This document shows positions 35,201 to 46,018 of a stretch of 64,000 nt of DNA, piece after piece. The notes below the pieces were generated by a model. It was given only the letters and a program-made list of their open reading frames with translations. It ran no database searches and had not been told where the DNA came from. A program made the translations under genes and the position numbers. Each line of letters starts with the position of its first letter. The stretch's first letter is position 1. This DNA is from Typhlomys cinereus. Taxonomy: Eukaryota > Chordata > Mammalia > Rodentia > Platacanthomyidae. Where the stretch lies: NCBI GenBank assembly GCA_023101885.1, contig JALPQD010000102.1:1858971-1922970 (forward strand). The letters are read 5' to 3'.

Positions 35201-36085
35201 ATAGGGAACTCCCTCGAGCTGATTGGGCTAGGCCAACAGTTCCTAAACAGACATCCAATGGTACAATCACTGCTACCAACTCTCAACAGTTGGGATCTTG
35301 TGAAATTAAAGAGCTTCTGTTCAGATAAAGAGATTATAACGTGAGCTCAAAGGCAACCCACAGAATGGGAGAAAATCTTCACTAACCACACATCTGATAG
35401 AACTCTGCTGTCCGGAGTGCACAAAGAACTTAGAAAACTAAACAGCAAGGAAACCAATGGCCCAATTAAAAAATGGGCCCTGGAACTTAAAAGAAAATTT
35501 ACCAGGGATGAAATTAAAATGTCTAACAAATATCTGAAAAAATGCTCCACTTCCTTAGCCATCAGGGAAATGCAAATCAAAACGTCCCTGAGATATCATC
35601 TCACCCGGGTCAGGATGGCAAAAATCCACAATACAAACAACAACAAATGTTGGAGAGGATGTGGAGAGAGGGGAACTCTCCTATATTGCTGGTGGGAATG
35701 CAGGCTCATACAGCCACTCTGGCGAGCCGTCTGGAGATTCTTAAAGAAATTAAAGATTGAAATGCCATATGACCCTGCTATTCCACTTTTGGGAATAACC
35801 CCCCATACAGCAGAGGTTCACCTCGATAGCACAAGCACGACCATGTTCATAGCAGCACTGTTTACAATAGCAAAGTCATGGAATCAGCCCAAATGTCCAA
35901 CAGTTGACGAGTGGATAAGGAAACCGTGGTACATCTATACAATGGAGTACTACTCAGCCATCAAAAATGATGAATTACTGGAATTTGCCAGGAAATGGAT
36001 GTCATTAGAAACAATTATATTAAGTGAAGTATCCCAGACCCAGAAAATTAAGTGCCGTATGTACTCCCTAATAGCTGGCTCCTAG
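32271..36085 (+). pseudogene. L1-B ORF2 (endonuclease-reverse transcriptase), disrupted
   Basis: The ATG is at 32271, 9 bp after ORF1. The endonuclease domain (32271 to about 32990) has the Q-E-T-H and G-D-F-N segments but an early in-frame TAG at 32481-32483. A 14-nt deletion relative to L1-A after 33150 (CTAAGAGGTAAGTT, between GTT repeats) shifts the frame. The reverse transcriptase follows (33181-34278), then a 4-nt tandem duplication (TGTC) near 34240 shifts it again. The FADD catalytic motif lies at 34358-34369 in that new frame. A TGA at 35078-35080 is identical in L1-A, and a second TGA at 35342-35344 is a CpG change. The C-terminal Cys motif has Tyr where L1-A has the conserved His. 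The ORF ends at a TAG at 36083-36085. Confidence 0.95.
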
Positions 36086-37081
36086 TACCAAACCCACCCA
36101 GCCCACCTAGAGACAGTAATTGCAAGGATTATGAACAGGAGGGATGGGGTAGGAGGGCCACACCAGAAACAAGGAGAGAAGGGACCATGTTACAGCAGGG
36201 AAAATAGGCCTCCACCAAGGACCCAAATAAGTAATGAGACATCTGATTAAGTTCACAGGCTTTTGTTCCTGATCATTTACTACTGAGGGGGAGTGATCTC
36301 ACCAGAAGAGGAGGGCATATAGTCTGGCAGATAAAAAGTAACCATTTTGCAAATGGGTGATAGACCCCTCCCTTACTATGGTTTCCCACTTTTATTACAT
36401 CTACCTTTGAATGTGCTTTTATCACAAGACTCTAACAGCTTTTTGTCTCTGGCCAGGGGGTAACATCCAATTCCCACCAGGATGGAGTGAAGGGCATTAC
36501 AGGAGCAGCAAAACTGCAAAAGAAAATCAACAAACCACAATCCAGAACTTCAGAGACTCTATATCCACCACCTAGAACTAGGCCAGCTTAGTCTCTCCCC
36601 ATCTTGAAGCTCAGGGAAATTTGCAGAAGAGGGGGCGGTAAGAGTGTAAGAGCAAAAGGATGGGAGGAGCAATGATATGTAAGATACTCTATACTAGTTA
36701 GGGCTGAAGCAATCATAATTGGACTTTGCATGCCCTGCGCATTGTCCAACACACTGTTGACCTCACAAAGTCTAGCATCTGCTAAAGGCACCAAGATCCT
36801 TGGAGGCAAAGGATTGGCAGCCACAGTAGTGTTCCTATACCTAAGGGGAACACGGGAAAGGGTTCAGGGAAAGGCCACTGGGTCCTTGTACGTTTTCGGA
36901 GAGGAGGGCCCAGAGGAAAATCAGACATGCACAAGAAAGGACTCTCTGGGAATTGGGGTGGGAGGCACTGGGGGATGGGGAGGGAGAGGGGTGGGGAGGG
37001 GGAACAGGGGGTACGGGGGGAGGAGGAGGGAGGGAGGGAACTGGTGTACCTAATAAGTTTGTATGAGCTGAAATAAAAAAA
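36086..37081 (+). other. L1-B 3' UTR with G-rich run
   Basis: About 1 kb shared with L1-A and the truncated copies. At 36948-37042 the sense strand has many runs of three or more G (for example GGGGGATGGGGAGGGAGAGGGG), a strong G-quadruplex motif. It ends with GTTTGTATGAGCTGAAATAAAAAAAAA. Confidence 0.9.
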
Positions 37082-37099
37082 AAATCTTGTGGTATTTAA

Positions 37100-39120
37100 C
37101 AAAGTGTAAGCCTGAGGTACTATTGAGGGATTCATGCCTTCAGTTCTGAGGAATGATTAACCCAGAAACCACTGAAACATGGCCTGCTTGCATTTTAGAT
37201 AACTTAAGATTGACTGATTTTTTTTATACAGTGAAAGCATTGGTAGATCTTTTATATAGAAGCATTAGCAGGCCTATAATAATATTGTAAATATTCTTTT
37301 TCTAGTTTTACAAGCATATCCGCTTCCCTCTATCCCCCTTCCCTCCCATGTCCCTCTTTTCCCATCTTCAGTCCATTCCAGTTCTTCCCACTCTCCTGCC
37401 TGTCTGCTTCTATGGACCCCAGGGTTCCCTCTGGCTTGTCCACTCTTATGGGGGTTCAGGCCTCTCGTGGTATATCAAATTGCCTCTCTTCATGCACCCT
37501 ACTGACAGGGGGGCATTTTCCTTCACCAATCCAGCTTTAGCCACCAAGGTTTCCACTGCATGTTCTTATTACTCTTGAGTTCCTTGATAGTCTATGGGGG
37601 CATGTTGATATGAAAGTTGACTGATTCTTTGAATCCTTATCCCAGTTGTTCCTTTTGTTCAGTCTTCTTACGTCATTCTCACAGATAAATGACTTTCTTG
37701 GGATAAAGAGGCAGGGGAAAAGTATCATTTTTCTTACATTAGTCACTAGATAAATTCTAGATGATCTAAACAAGCTATTAATGACTAAAATTCCCTGTCT
37801 TGGATTTAAGATTCAGTTGAATGTTATGAGATGCCTGAGATTTTTTAAATAAGATCTCATTTAAAACAGTATAGACAATTCCATTGCCTACAAGATCATA
37901 CCCATATCTAAGTCCTCCCCCCAAATTTTAATATGAGAGTTATAGGTTCATTACAAGTTTTTGGAAGGAGGAAAGCAATGTTAGAGCCATCCTGAAGAAT
38001 CAATAAGTAAAATTAGATGTGTCGATAGATATGGACCACCTAGAAGGAAGTGTCCATGCGTCAATAGACAGGTACTGTATGTGTCCTAAACACAAGCCAA
38101 TGACTTTTAGTGGTCAGTCAAACAGTGGTTTATTCCAATGCTGGTGGGGAAAAAAGTTGTGTTATTTTTATTGAAATATTGTTTGTCTTATTGTAACATG
38201 TAAATATCACCTTGCACACTTAATGAGATGTACAGAAATTTTTGGTCATTTTTCAAATTTCTCTTTGTACATTTACCTAAGGATTTAATTATGACACAGG
38301 ATGCAGTGATTCCTTAAAATCCAAATAGTGGTGATAGCTTTGTATACTACAGAGCTAGTGATCGTGGAAACTACTGTCACCTTTTCTTAGCTTTCCTCTT
38401 GTATACGATGATGCTACAAAGGTTTCTGAATTATTCTGTCACAAATTATTTTGTACGTTGGCATGATTGTGGATGGAAGAGGTTCCTGGGGAGCAGCAAA
38501 TAGCACAATTACAATTGCTACGAGACAGGACATCTGCTCTGGCAGCTCTGTAAGTTGTTGGAGGCTTCCGGAACCCAGGTGCTGGCTGGCTGGCACCAGA
38601 CACAGAGGTCTTGGGTTCAGCAGATCCTCTAGCGGCCACCAGCAATACAGGAGCTGCCATCAAGGCAAGCAGCAAAAGCAATCAGTGCACAGCAGGCCAG
38701 CAGAACGTCCACAACATGGTCAGGTTGCCAGGGTCTAGATTCTACAAAATCTCACAAGATGAAAGATTGAGTCCTAGACCGAGGTATTGTGGCAACTCTA
38801 CAGGGTTCCACATTGAAATCTGGCTGGCATCTTCACTAGAGTTTTGGTTACACCACAGGGCAGAATGCCAATTTGGGCAATGGCTTTGGATCTAGGATTT
38901 GAAAGAGCATCCATATATTTTGTATTAAAGCAAAAGAGAAGATTTTGGAACTAGTTCAGTGTTTGCTTCAGACAGTGGAAGAACACACACATTTTGTGAG
39001 GCAATTACATGCTACAGAGAAGTTCCCAAATCTGAGGTTGTGCAAATGTCTTCAGATACAGTCCTCAACAATATCTATGGCCATTAACTTAATTTAGGGT
39101 CCAGATGACATCAAAATTTT
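37100..39120. other. Anonymous sequence
   Basis: No gene recognised. At 37330-37600 there is a C/T-rich stretch without open structure. At 38400-39060 open frames on both strands (up to 95 codons) lack known domains. I considered a processed pseudogene and did not recognise a parent. Confidence 0.4.
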
Positions 39121-39125
39121 GACCT

Positions 39126-39453
39126 TTGGGGTTGGAGAGATGACTCAGGGGTTAAGCCTTTGTCTCACAAGCAAAAGGGACTGAATTCAGATCCCAGAAT
39201 CCACGTAAAAATGCCAGGCAAAAATGGCGACAACCTGCATTTCTGGCCCTGGAATGTGGAGCTGAGGAACTCCAGAGCAAAGTGATAAGGAGATAGAGGA
39301 ATCCAAGATGATTCCTGAAGTCACTCTTGAGCCTCCACAGGCACACACAGTGCCATCCTCTATACATGGCTACATTCACCCACACATGTACAAGTCTACA
39401 CCTGCGCGCGCGCGCATGCGCGCGCGCGCACACACACACACACGCACGCACAC
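39126..39453 (+). mobile_element. Older tRNA-derived SINE family, copy b
   Basis: The head GGGGTTGGAGAGATGACTCAGG is at 39128, followed by 'GTCTCACAAGCAAAAGGGACTGAATTCAGATCCC', 'CCACGTAAAAATGCCAGGC', 'CAGAGCAAAGTGATAAGGAGA' and 'CACTCTTGAGCCTCCACAGGCAC'. The tail is a CG/CA alternating tract. No clear target-site duplication was found. Confidence 0.85.
39403..39452 (+). repeat. Alternating CG/CA tract with 28-bp perfect palindrome
   Basis: Positions 39403-39430 form a perfect palindrome, two TGCGCGCGCGCGCA units side by side. A CA/CGCA run follows to about 39452. All of it is alternating purine-pyrimidine sequence and so can form Z-DNA. Confidence 0.97.
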
Positions 39454-39594
39454 AAATATAGGTCTTCAGATCCTTTAATCCAATGGAATCCTTAAAGATG
39501 TTCACACTGTGAGAGGCTTGAAGACTGAAGCCAACTAAAGAAAGAAAGATAAAGTATGCTCACCTTTTAACAGAATAAGAACAATGAAATTAAC

Positions 39595-40140
39595 ATTTAG
39601 CAGATTCTTTGGTGCCTTTTAAATGTATTGATTCTTACAACTAATCATTACGACAACCCAGAAAATGCTTGTTATTATTTTTTTCCTTTTTTCCATTTTC
39701 ACATGTGTGTGGTGTATACATGTGTGCATATGTTTTCATGTGTGTATACATGTTTGTAAGTGTGCTTGCATAGTGTGCACATGTGGTTTTTGAAGTTGAT
39801 ATCCTTGACTACTTCTCTGCTTTATTCTTTTGGAGGCAGTCCCTCGTCAAATTCAGGGCTTACAAATAAAGTTAAACAGGATAGTTAGCTTGCTCTGGGA
39901 ATTTCCAGTCTTTTCCTCCCAAGACTGGAATTACAGATGGCCTACCATATCCCACCTAGCATTTTTAAATAGAATCCGGGGATCCAAACTCTGGTCCTTT
40001 TGTTGGTGTGGCAAGAATTTTTTATTTGCTGAGCTATCTCCCTAGTCAGAATATAGAAAATACAACTGGCAGAGAGGTCAATGACCCGCTTGGTTTAAAA
40101 GCGGTAGAACTGGTATCTGAGCAATCTAGCAATCTAACTT
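39595..40140 (-). repeat. MIR element split by a B4 SINE
   Basis: The left part 39595-39680 ('TTCTTACAACTAATCATTACGACAACCCAGAAAATGCTTGTTATTATT') and right part 40055-40140 ('ACTGGCAGAGAGGTCAATGACCCGCTTGG') join into a reverse-oriented MIR core. The B4 at 39690-40050 interrupts it. Confidence 0.55.
39690..40050 (-). mobile_element. B4-type (ID-B1 chimeric) SINE
   Basis: In the plus direction there is a GT/AT-rich tail, a B1-like centre ending 'CTTTTCCTCCCAAGACTGGAATTACAGATGG', then an ID-like head 'GGGGATCCAAACTCTGGTCCTTTTGTTGGTGTGGCAAG..GCTGAGCTATCTCCCTAG'. It is diverged. Confidence 0.6.
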
Positions 40141-40171
40141 ATGGTTTTGCTCTTTACTGCTTTGCTCTATA

Positions 40172-40218
40172 AATTTTAAATTTTATTTATTTATTTATTT
40201 ATTTGTGTGTGTGTGTGT

Positions 40219-40259
<41 letters not shown>

Positions 40260-40480
40260 TGTGTGTTCACTGTGTCCCTGTGGAGGACCAAGGGTGACTT
40301 CAGGAATCATCCTGGATTGCTTCTATCTCCTTTTGCTTCACTCTGGGATGTCCCAGGCTTTGTTTACCAGGGCGAAAGTTCGGGTCGCACCTCTTTCTGC
40401 CTGGCGTTTGTTTTTAACGTGGTACCTGGGATATTGGACTCAGGACCTTCTGCTTGTAAGACAGAGTCTTAACCTGTCTT
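40172..40480 (-). mobile_element. Older tRNA-derived SINE family, copy c
   Basis: Reverse orientation: a TTTA-rich tail, a TG tract (40204-40265), 'TGGAGGACCAAGGGTGACTTCAGGAATCATCCTGGATTGCTTC', 'TTTCTGCCTGGCG', 'GGACTCAGGACCTTCTGCTTGTAAGACAGAGTCTTAACC'. The tRNA-like head is cut short at about 40480. Confidence 0.8.
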
Positions 40481-40595
40481 TTACACTTTTAACCAGGATG
40501 ATGCTAATGAAATGATCCTTTTCTCTCTGGACAGTATAGAATTTAACAATTTACATGTTCTTGCTGATGTGACTCCATTGTACTTCCTTGTAGTA

Positions 40596-41160
40596 AAAAT
40601 TCAAACTATACTGAAAAGCATAAAGTGTACCATGAGGAGATGGTTCCTATACTTTCTTACTTGTAACAGATTTTTATCAACACATACTTTTGTCAACACA
40701 AAAATTCAAATTGTACTGAAAAGCATAAAGTACATCATGAAGAGATACATCCTCTTCTCTCATTCCTGTAAAAGATTTTTGTCAACACATACCTTACTTT
40801 GATTCTCATTTCTGATTATCAAAGTCATAGATATATTTTTATGGTAATATGTTAGTTCTAAATTCTCCTTTTAAAGGACTACTTTAAAGAATTCATGTTA
40901 TTCCACTGCATGAATACTCTAGTTTATATGTTGTCCTACTGGTAATGGTGAAATTAATATTTTTTTGGACATGTTTTACTATGATAAACTGTGTAGCAAA
41001 ACTTGTTTATTTGTTCTCCTAGTTTTTTGCAGATTTACTCTTCAGCTTTACATCTTTAATCTACATGGAATTTGTTTTGCTTGAGCGGCAAGGTAGGGAT
41101 TACAGTGATTTCTTGACTTTCCTCATTCTAATGATTACCCACCTGAAGAGATTCTGTCTC
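40596..41160 (-). mobile_element. Ancient L1 fragment containing a tandem duplication
   Basis: The right part resembles the reverse complement of old L1 3' regions ('TCTTTAATCTACATGGAATTTGTTTT', 'AAGGTAGGGATTACAG'). At the left, 40596-40700 and 40701 to about 40800 are a 105-bp direct duplication, with AAAATTCAAA at both starts and AGATTTTTRTCAACACATAC near both ends. It is diverged and has no function I can assign. Confidence 0.5.
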
Positions 41161-41164
41161 CAGG

Positions 41165-41880
41165 CACCCAAGTAAACACTTAGCATCTGTTACAGAATAC
41201 ATTGAAAATTGTAATAAGCGGGGGTCCCTGTGGTGCCACATGGCAGCTGCATGCTGGGGAGGAGGGGTAGGCTAGCGGGCCTGGCCAGTGTGGACGGCAG
41301 CCGGGCATTCTGCTTCTAAGGAGTAATGGGGGCATTTTAATCAGCCAGATTACTCCCGGATGCTTAGCTGTAAAGGTGGGGGAATTAGAGACCCTGCTTG
41401 CTCTTCATCATTCAGAGCTACACATTGGAATGTCTAATTAGATCTTCTCTGTTTCAAAAGGTCAGCCAATAAAATGATCATATTGTGTCATTCAGGGTCT
41501 AGAAGTTACTCTGCTATAGGCCTGAAGAATTTTTTTTTTAAGTTAAAAGGTATCCTGTTCATGTCTTTTAGTAACCTTTAGAGATAGAGATTTTGGCAGA
41601 CTACTATGCAAAAGAGCTCTGAAATCATTCAGCCACTTAGAACGTGTTTGTGTGTATAGGTACATCTGCATATTCATCCCCTGGACGCTATGCTAGGGGA
41701 ACATCTCTATCTGAAGTCTTCGGTATGTTTTCCTTGGTGTTTATTCACAAAACAACATTTAACTTGGTCTTTGTTTTGACTTATATTTTCTTTCATTGAA
41801 TACTATATACCATTAATTTCCATGGGGGGGGGAATCACAAGATGAGCTGTGATCTGGAAGCAGTATCAGAATCTAATGAA
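41165..41880. other. Anonymous sequence
   Basis: No recognised gene or repeat. Confidence 0.4.
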
Positions 41881-41884
41881 GGTA

Positions 41885-42120
41885 GATACTCTTAAATTTA
41901 TTGCTTATCTATAAGTAAAAGTAGAGAGCTACCTTAGTTTCTTTTAAGCCACAATTTTTTTTTAAATTAGAATTCCATTTGGGTGATGAATTGAGAGACA
42001 ACCCATATCTATGACAGTTACTGTCCTTTTGCTCCTCTGACTCAGCCCCAACCACAGGGAACTCTTCCTCAGTTCATCAGATCTCTTACCACCTCTTCTT
42101 TCTATACCCACAGCTGTCGG
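41885..42120 (+). repeat. Inverted duplication, left arm
   Basis: 236 bp whose reverse complement recurs at 43128-43362. The match runs from GATACTCTTA to CACAGCTGTCGG with about five mismatches and one base of T-run length difference, so about 97% identity. Homology stops sharply at both ends and no flanking duplication is visible. The sequence is not one of the SINE or L1 families in this window. It could be two copies of an unrecognised interspersed element or a true inverted segmental duplication. Confidence 0.95.
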
Positions 42121-42289
42121 CTTTTAACCTATGAGGCTGAGACTAAAGAAAGGACTTCTTCTCTTTTTTCAAGAATATTTCCAGGCTGAAATCTATTATC
42201 ACTGTTGTTTTAGTCGTATTGTAAGTTCGATTAATTTATACAGGTATGGGTATCAAGACAATGTAATAACTACAAATACCAATACTTTT

Positions 42290-42445
42290 GAAGGTGTGGT
42301 GCCATCAGAATCACCTGGGTATTTAATCATACTGCTGCCTGTTGGATTCAATCCCAGAATCAGATCTCTGGTGGTAAAGCTTAGGGATTTATTTTTAATA
42401 AGCCAACTATGCTATGCATACTTGCATTAAAATTTAAACACATCT
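42290..42445 (+). repeat. Possible MER5-like (hAT-Charlie) fragment
   Basis: 'CATCAGAATCACCTGGGTATTT..' then 'CAATCCCAGAATCAGATCTCTGGTGG' and a TAATAAGCC..ATGCATACTTGCATTAAAATTT ending follow the order of old MER5-type elements. It is diverged. It lies in the loop between the inverted arms. Confidence 0.45.
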
Positions 42446-43127
42446 GGTTTATAGCATAACTTCTATGGTAAGAATGTACGCTAACTGAGTGACTTCAAAG
42501 TCTACCCTTGTAATTTTGTTTGTAGACACATTTGGTCTTACTGTATATGAAATCAGTAATCTGAACCACAATCCTATATTAAAAGGGCATAGTAGCAAAT
42601 GGTAAGTACTTGGAAGCTCAGGGCATTTGGGTTAATTAAGTTCTAAGTGACGGAGCTGGGGATTCCGCAAAGAGAGGGTTCCTGTCAGAATTAAAGTCCC
42701 AAATGGCTATTCAAGTAGAAGGCAAAGTCTCAAGAATAATTTTAAACATCTGTATCTAGAAGTCAGCTGGAGTAACTGCACTTGGGCTTTAGCTAAGGTA
42801 GTGCAAAGTCTTTTTGGTCTCCCTCTCCATGACTTCTGCAGATCATGGAGACAAGACTCCTCTGGGAGGTCCCTTCTTTCTTGCGGTGCTTCTTGCAATG
42901 GTCCTTTGCCTGTCCCTGTAGGGCAGGTCCCTTTCTTCGAAACCTTCAATCGAGGAGTTGGTGTTAGAGAGCCTTCCATCAAATACCTAGGGGAGTCAGC
43001 TACAGTTTTGTAGGTTTCCATGTGCGGTTGGTTGTCACTGTTGCTTTATGTGGAGGTACTTGGAGGAAAGGTAGTGCCTGGCCTCATGTGCGCAATGCAG
43101 GAGAGAGGAAAGGAGGCGCTGGGGCCA

Positions 43128-43362
43128 CCGACAGCTGTGGGTATAGAAAGAAGAGGTGGTAAGAGATCTGATGAACTGAGGAAGAGTTCCCTGTGGTTGG
43201 GGCTGAGTCAGTGGAGCAGAAGGACAGTAACTGTCATAGATATGGGTTGTCTCTCAACTCATCACCCAAATGGAATTCTAATTTAAAAAAAATTGTGGCT
43301 TAAAAGAAACTAAGGTAGCTTTCTACTTTTACTTATAGATAAGCAATAAAATTAAGAGTATC
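43128..43362 (-). repeat. Inverted duplication, right arm
   Basis: Reverse-complement partner of 41885-42120, with about 1.0 kb (42121-43127) between the arms. A transcript through both would form a stem of about 235 bp. Differences from the left arm are point changes such as AGAGAGC against AGAAAGC. Confidence 0.95.
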
Positions 43363-43952
43363 CCGTCAATCAGGAGCATCCACTAGGCTCTACTTCAAGA
43401 CTCCCCAGGGAGTCAGCCAGACATTATCCTGACATGATAGGGCTGTTGTAGCCATGAGTTCACTGCAGCTGTGTGTGCTTCCATAAGCACTACCAAGGAT
43501 TTGGCCTGTCAACATCTCACCATGGAAGGGGAAAAGCTCTTAAGAAGCTTTGAGGGATGGATGAAGGTGAGTGCTGATGGGAGGAGATGGAAGAGGCTTT
43601 CCTCAGTGGTACAGCCACTGATACATGATTCGTGCTCCAGCATGTGCCCAGGCACATGCCAACAAAGGCAACCCAGGGGAAACTCAGTGGGCCACACATG
43701 TGAAAAGACAAGAAAATAAGAGGGAGACTGGCAGAGAAGAAGCAGAATTGTAATTGGAAAAGGAAGGGGATGGAACTGGGAATTAAGGTGTGAAAAATAT
43801 AAGTTCATTGTCTTCATATATGAAACTCTAAAAGAATAGAAGATATTGCAAAAAAAAAAAAAATCACCAGTTCTCAGTAGTGCCAAGATGGGGACTAATC
43901 TTTAACCCACGGTCCTTTGGGGAGACATTTAGGATCTGAATCATGCCATGTT
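43363..43952. other. Anonymous sequence
   Basis: No recognised gene or repeat. The 125-codon minus frame at 43509-43886 has no known domain. Confidence 0.4.
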
Positions 43953-43969
43953 CAGAATTTTTATAGAGA

Positions 43970-44261
43970 TGCAGGCTGGAGAGGTGGCTCAGGGGTTAAG
44001 CCTCTGCCTTGCAGGCAGACGGTCCTGAGTTCGGATCCTGGACCCCACGTATAGACGCCGGGCAGAAGCGTGGGTGGCCTGCGTTTCTGGTCCTGGTAGG
44101 GCAGAGCCTGTGAATCCCTGGGCAGAGTAAACAAGGAGAAGGTGGAGGTGTCCATGGTGGTTCTCTAATTCGCCTGTGGTTCTACACACACACACACACA
44201 CGCATACACACACAATTGAATAAATAAATAAAAAAATTGAAAAAAAAAACAAAAATAAAAA
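43970..44261 (+). mobile_element. Young tRNA-derived SINE (B2/DIP-like), copy 4
   Basis: Complete and in plus orientation, with head GCTGGAGAGGTGGCTCAGGGG, GAGTTCGGATCC, a GC-rich body, a CA tract, CAATTGAATAAATAAATAAAA and a long A-rich tail. The 17-bp flanking repeats CAGAATTTTTATAGAGA (43953-43969) and CAGAATTTTTACAGAGA (44262-44278) differ at one base. This is a target-site duplication. Confidence 0.94.
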
Positions 44262-44279
44262 CAGAATTTTTACAGAGAG

Positions 44280-45955
44280 TTGTGGCATAGAAGGGCACAG
44301 TCGTGCTGCCATGCTGCGGGGTGCAGAACATAACTGCAGTCATATACATGAAGACAGCCGTGCCCTGGAGGGTGTTCGTGGCCAGCCTACCGCAGGGATC
44401 TGTCCCGCTGACCAGCCCAATTCATCTCTCTCCATCTCCTGGCTTCTTGGGCTCCTTTGTCCTGTCACTGCTCTAGTCTCACCTTTAGGATTCTCAATTT
44501 CTTCTCACTTTTATCTAAGAAACGCCAACCATTCTGCTCCTTAGCCACCCCTCCCCAAGCATTACATCTCTAACATCGACCTAGCTGAACAGAAGCCTCC
44601 TTAGAATACAAGTGTTGCATTAAGTAGCGTGTCCCTAAGAGCTATTGTAGATGTCGACGATGGAAATATTAATTCTGTCTGGGCTTTGCTAATGCATACG
44701 AGCTGAGAAGGAATCTTTTCTTCCTCAATTAGCAGAGCATTTTTTTGTTGTTGTTAGATGCTCATGTGGCAAAAGTAGAACGTGTTTATATAAGGCTTGA
44801 ACGGGCAGGTGCAATCAGAGCCCTGTGGTCAGTCGCCTCCCAGGCCTTGCTGACATGTTTAGCAATACCGCATTTATATGTGCAGCTGATACATGGAAAT
44901 GGAATTACTTTCTCCTCACCAGCAAAAAGAATGCAACTGACACCAGGTGAGTGGTGTCTGCCAGGCCATTCAGAGCGTCTGTGTCACAAATCACATTAAG
45001 AGTATCAGGAAACAGAGTTAAGTTGTTTTCCAGGGATTTCTTTCCTGTTATCTTCTACCTATCTGAGAGCTTTCTGTTTTGCCTGCAATGGAAAAGTCAT
45101 TTGCCAGCTGAGAGATCATTTTATTTAGTGCTCTTATTTCCTTGGTAAGTATTCTGAATTTTCCCCCAGTAATTTCTATTTTTATGCACAGTGATTCTCA
45201 ATTGGTGAGAAAATTATGATCTCATAATCTCTTTTCCTTGTGCTTGCTGAGTGATTAGCCTCATTTGCCGTGTGAGTTCCACTTCGTGGTCATGAAATGA
45301 TGCCTCTCTCTGACTGTGGCTGAGCTTGTTGGTTTGATGGCTTTGACCTTTCCACGAAAACAAGGAAGATGAAAAAATGTGACATGTGTGTAAATTTTGT
45401 TCAAATGGGATTATTTTGGCCAACAGTTCAAAATACATGCTTTGCTAAACTGGTGAATGGTATCATTGCAGTGTTTTGTACTGGGGGTTTCCTAAGGCAT
45501 TTGAGAGTCATTATTTTTAAGCAGTAAAGATTTAAAGAAATTAAATTCAAAGAGTAATTTTACATCCTGAACGACAAGTCATGTGAGTCAATGCATTATA
45601 GACTCCATAGGAAAATGGCGTTCCCAGTGTTACAGTGAGGCTTTCTTCATCTGCACTGCGATACATATTACTTTCTTTGAGCTTAATTGGTGAGAACTGA
45701 CAAATTTAGATTCAGAGCATTGCTAAGACTCCAAGGGATATATAAATATCTCAGAAAATCCATTTAAATGGTATTCTGGATTTGGTCAGGGGTCTCACTG
45801 TAGTAATTTGCAGGTGTGACCGATATTAACTTATAAATTTCTCATGACTGGTCCTTTGTTGATTTCAGGCTTCCCCTGGTTCGGTAATGATTGCTCAGCA
45901 AGCATATTTTACCTTCCTTCTCTGCAGGCACTTTATTGCTTTGAGATGTGCATGT
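44280..45955. other. Anonymous sequence
   Basis: No recognised gene or repeat. Confidence 0.4.
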
Positions 45956-45962
45956 GTCTGTG

Positions 45963-45965
<3 letters not shown>

Positions 45966-46009
<44 letters not shown>

Positions 46010-46018
46010 CTGTGTGTA
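45966..46018 (+). repeat. (TG)n microsatellite
   Basis: A near-pure TG tract of about 50 nt. Confidence 0.95.

Larger units (their letters stand above)
30774..37081 (+). mobile_element. Full-length L1 retrotransposon, L1-B
   Basis: 6,308 bp bounded by a perfect 15-bp target-site duplication, AAATCTTGTGGTATT, at 30759-30773 and 37082-37096. The order is a monomeric CpG-rich 5' UTR (30774-31110), a short AT-rich linker, ORF1 (31152-32261), a 9-bp gap, ORF2 (32271-36085), a 3' UTR of about 1 kb with a G-rich run, and an AATAAAAAAAAA end. The perfect duplication and retained CpGs suggest a fairly recent insertion. Even so, both ORFs are broken, so it cannot move by itself. It lies head-to-head with L1-A at 3.3 kb distance. 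Confidence 0.97.

Noticed and set aside
38400..39060. Possible processed pseudogene or small secreted protein (signal-like Leu/Ala run on the minus strand)
   Set aside because: No parent protein recognised, no poly(A) tail or target duplication found, and frames stop on both strands.
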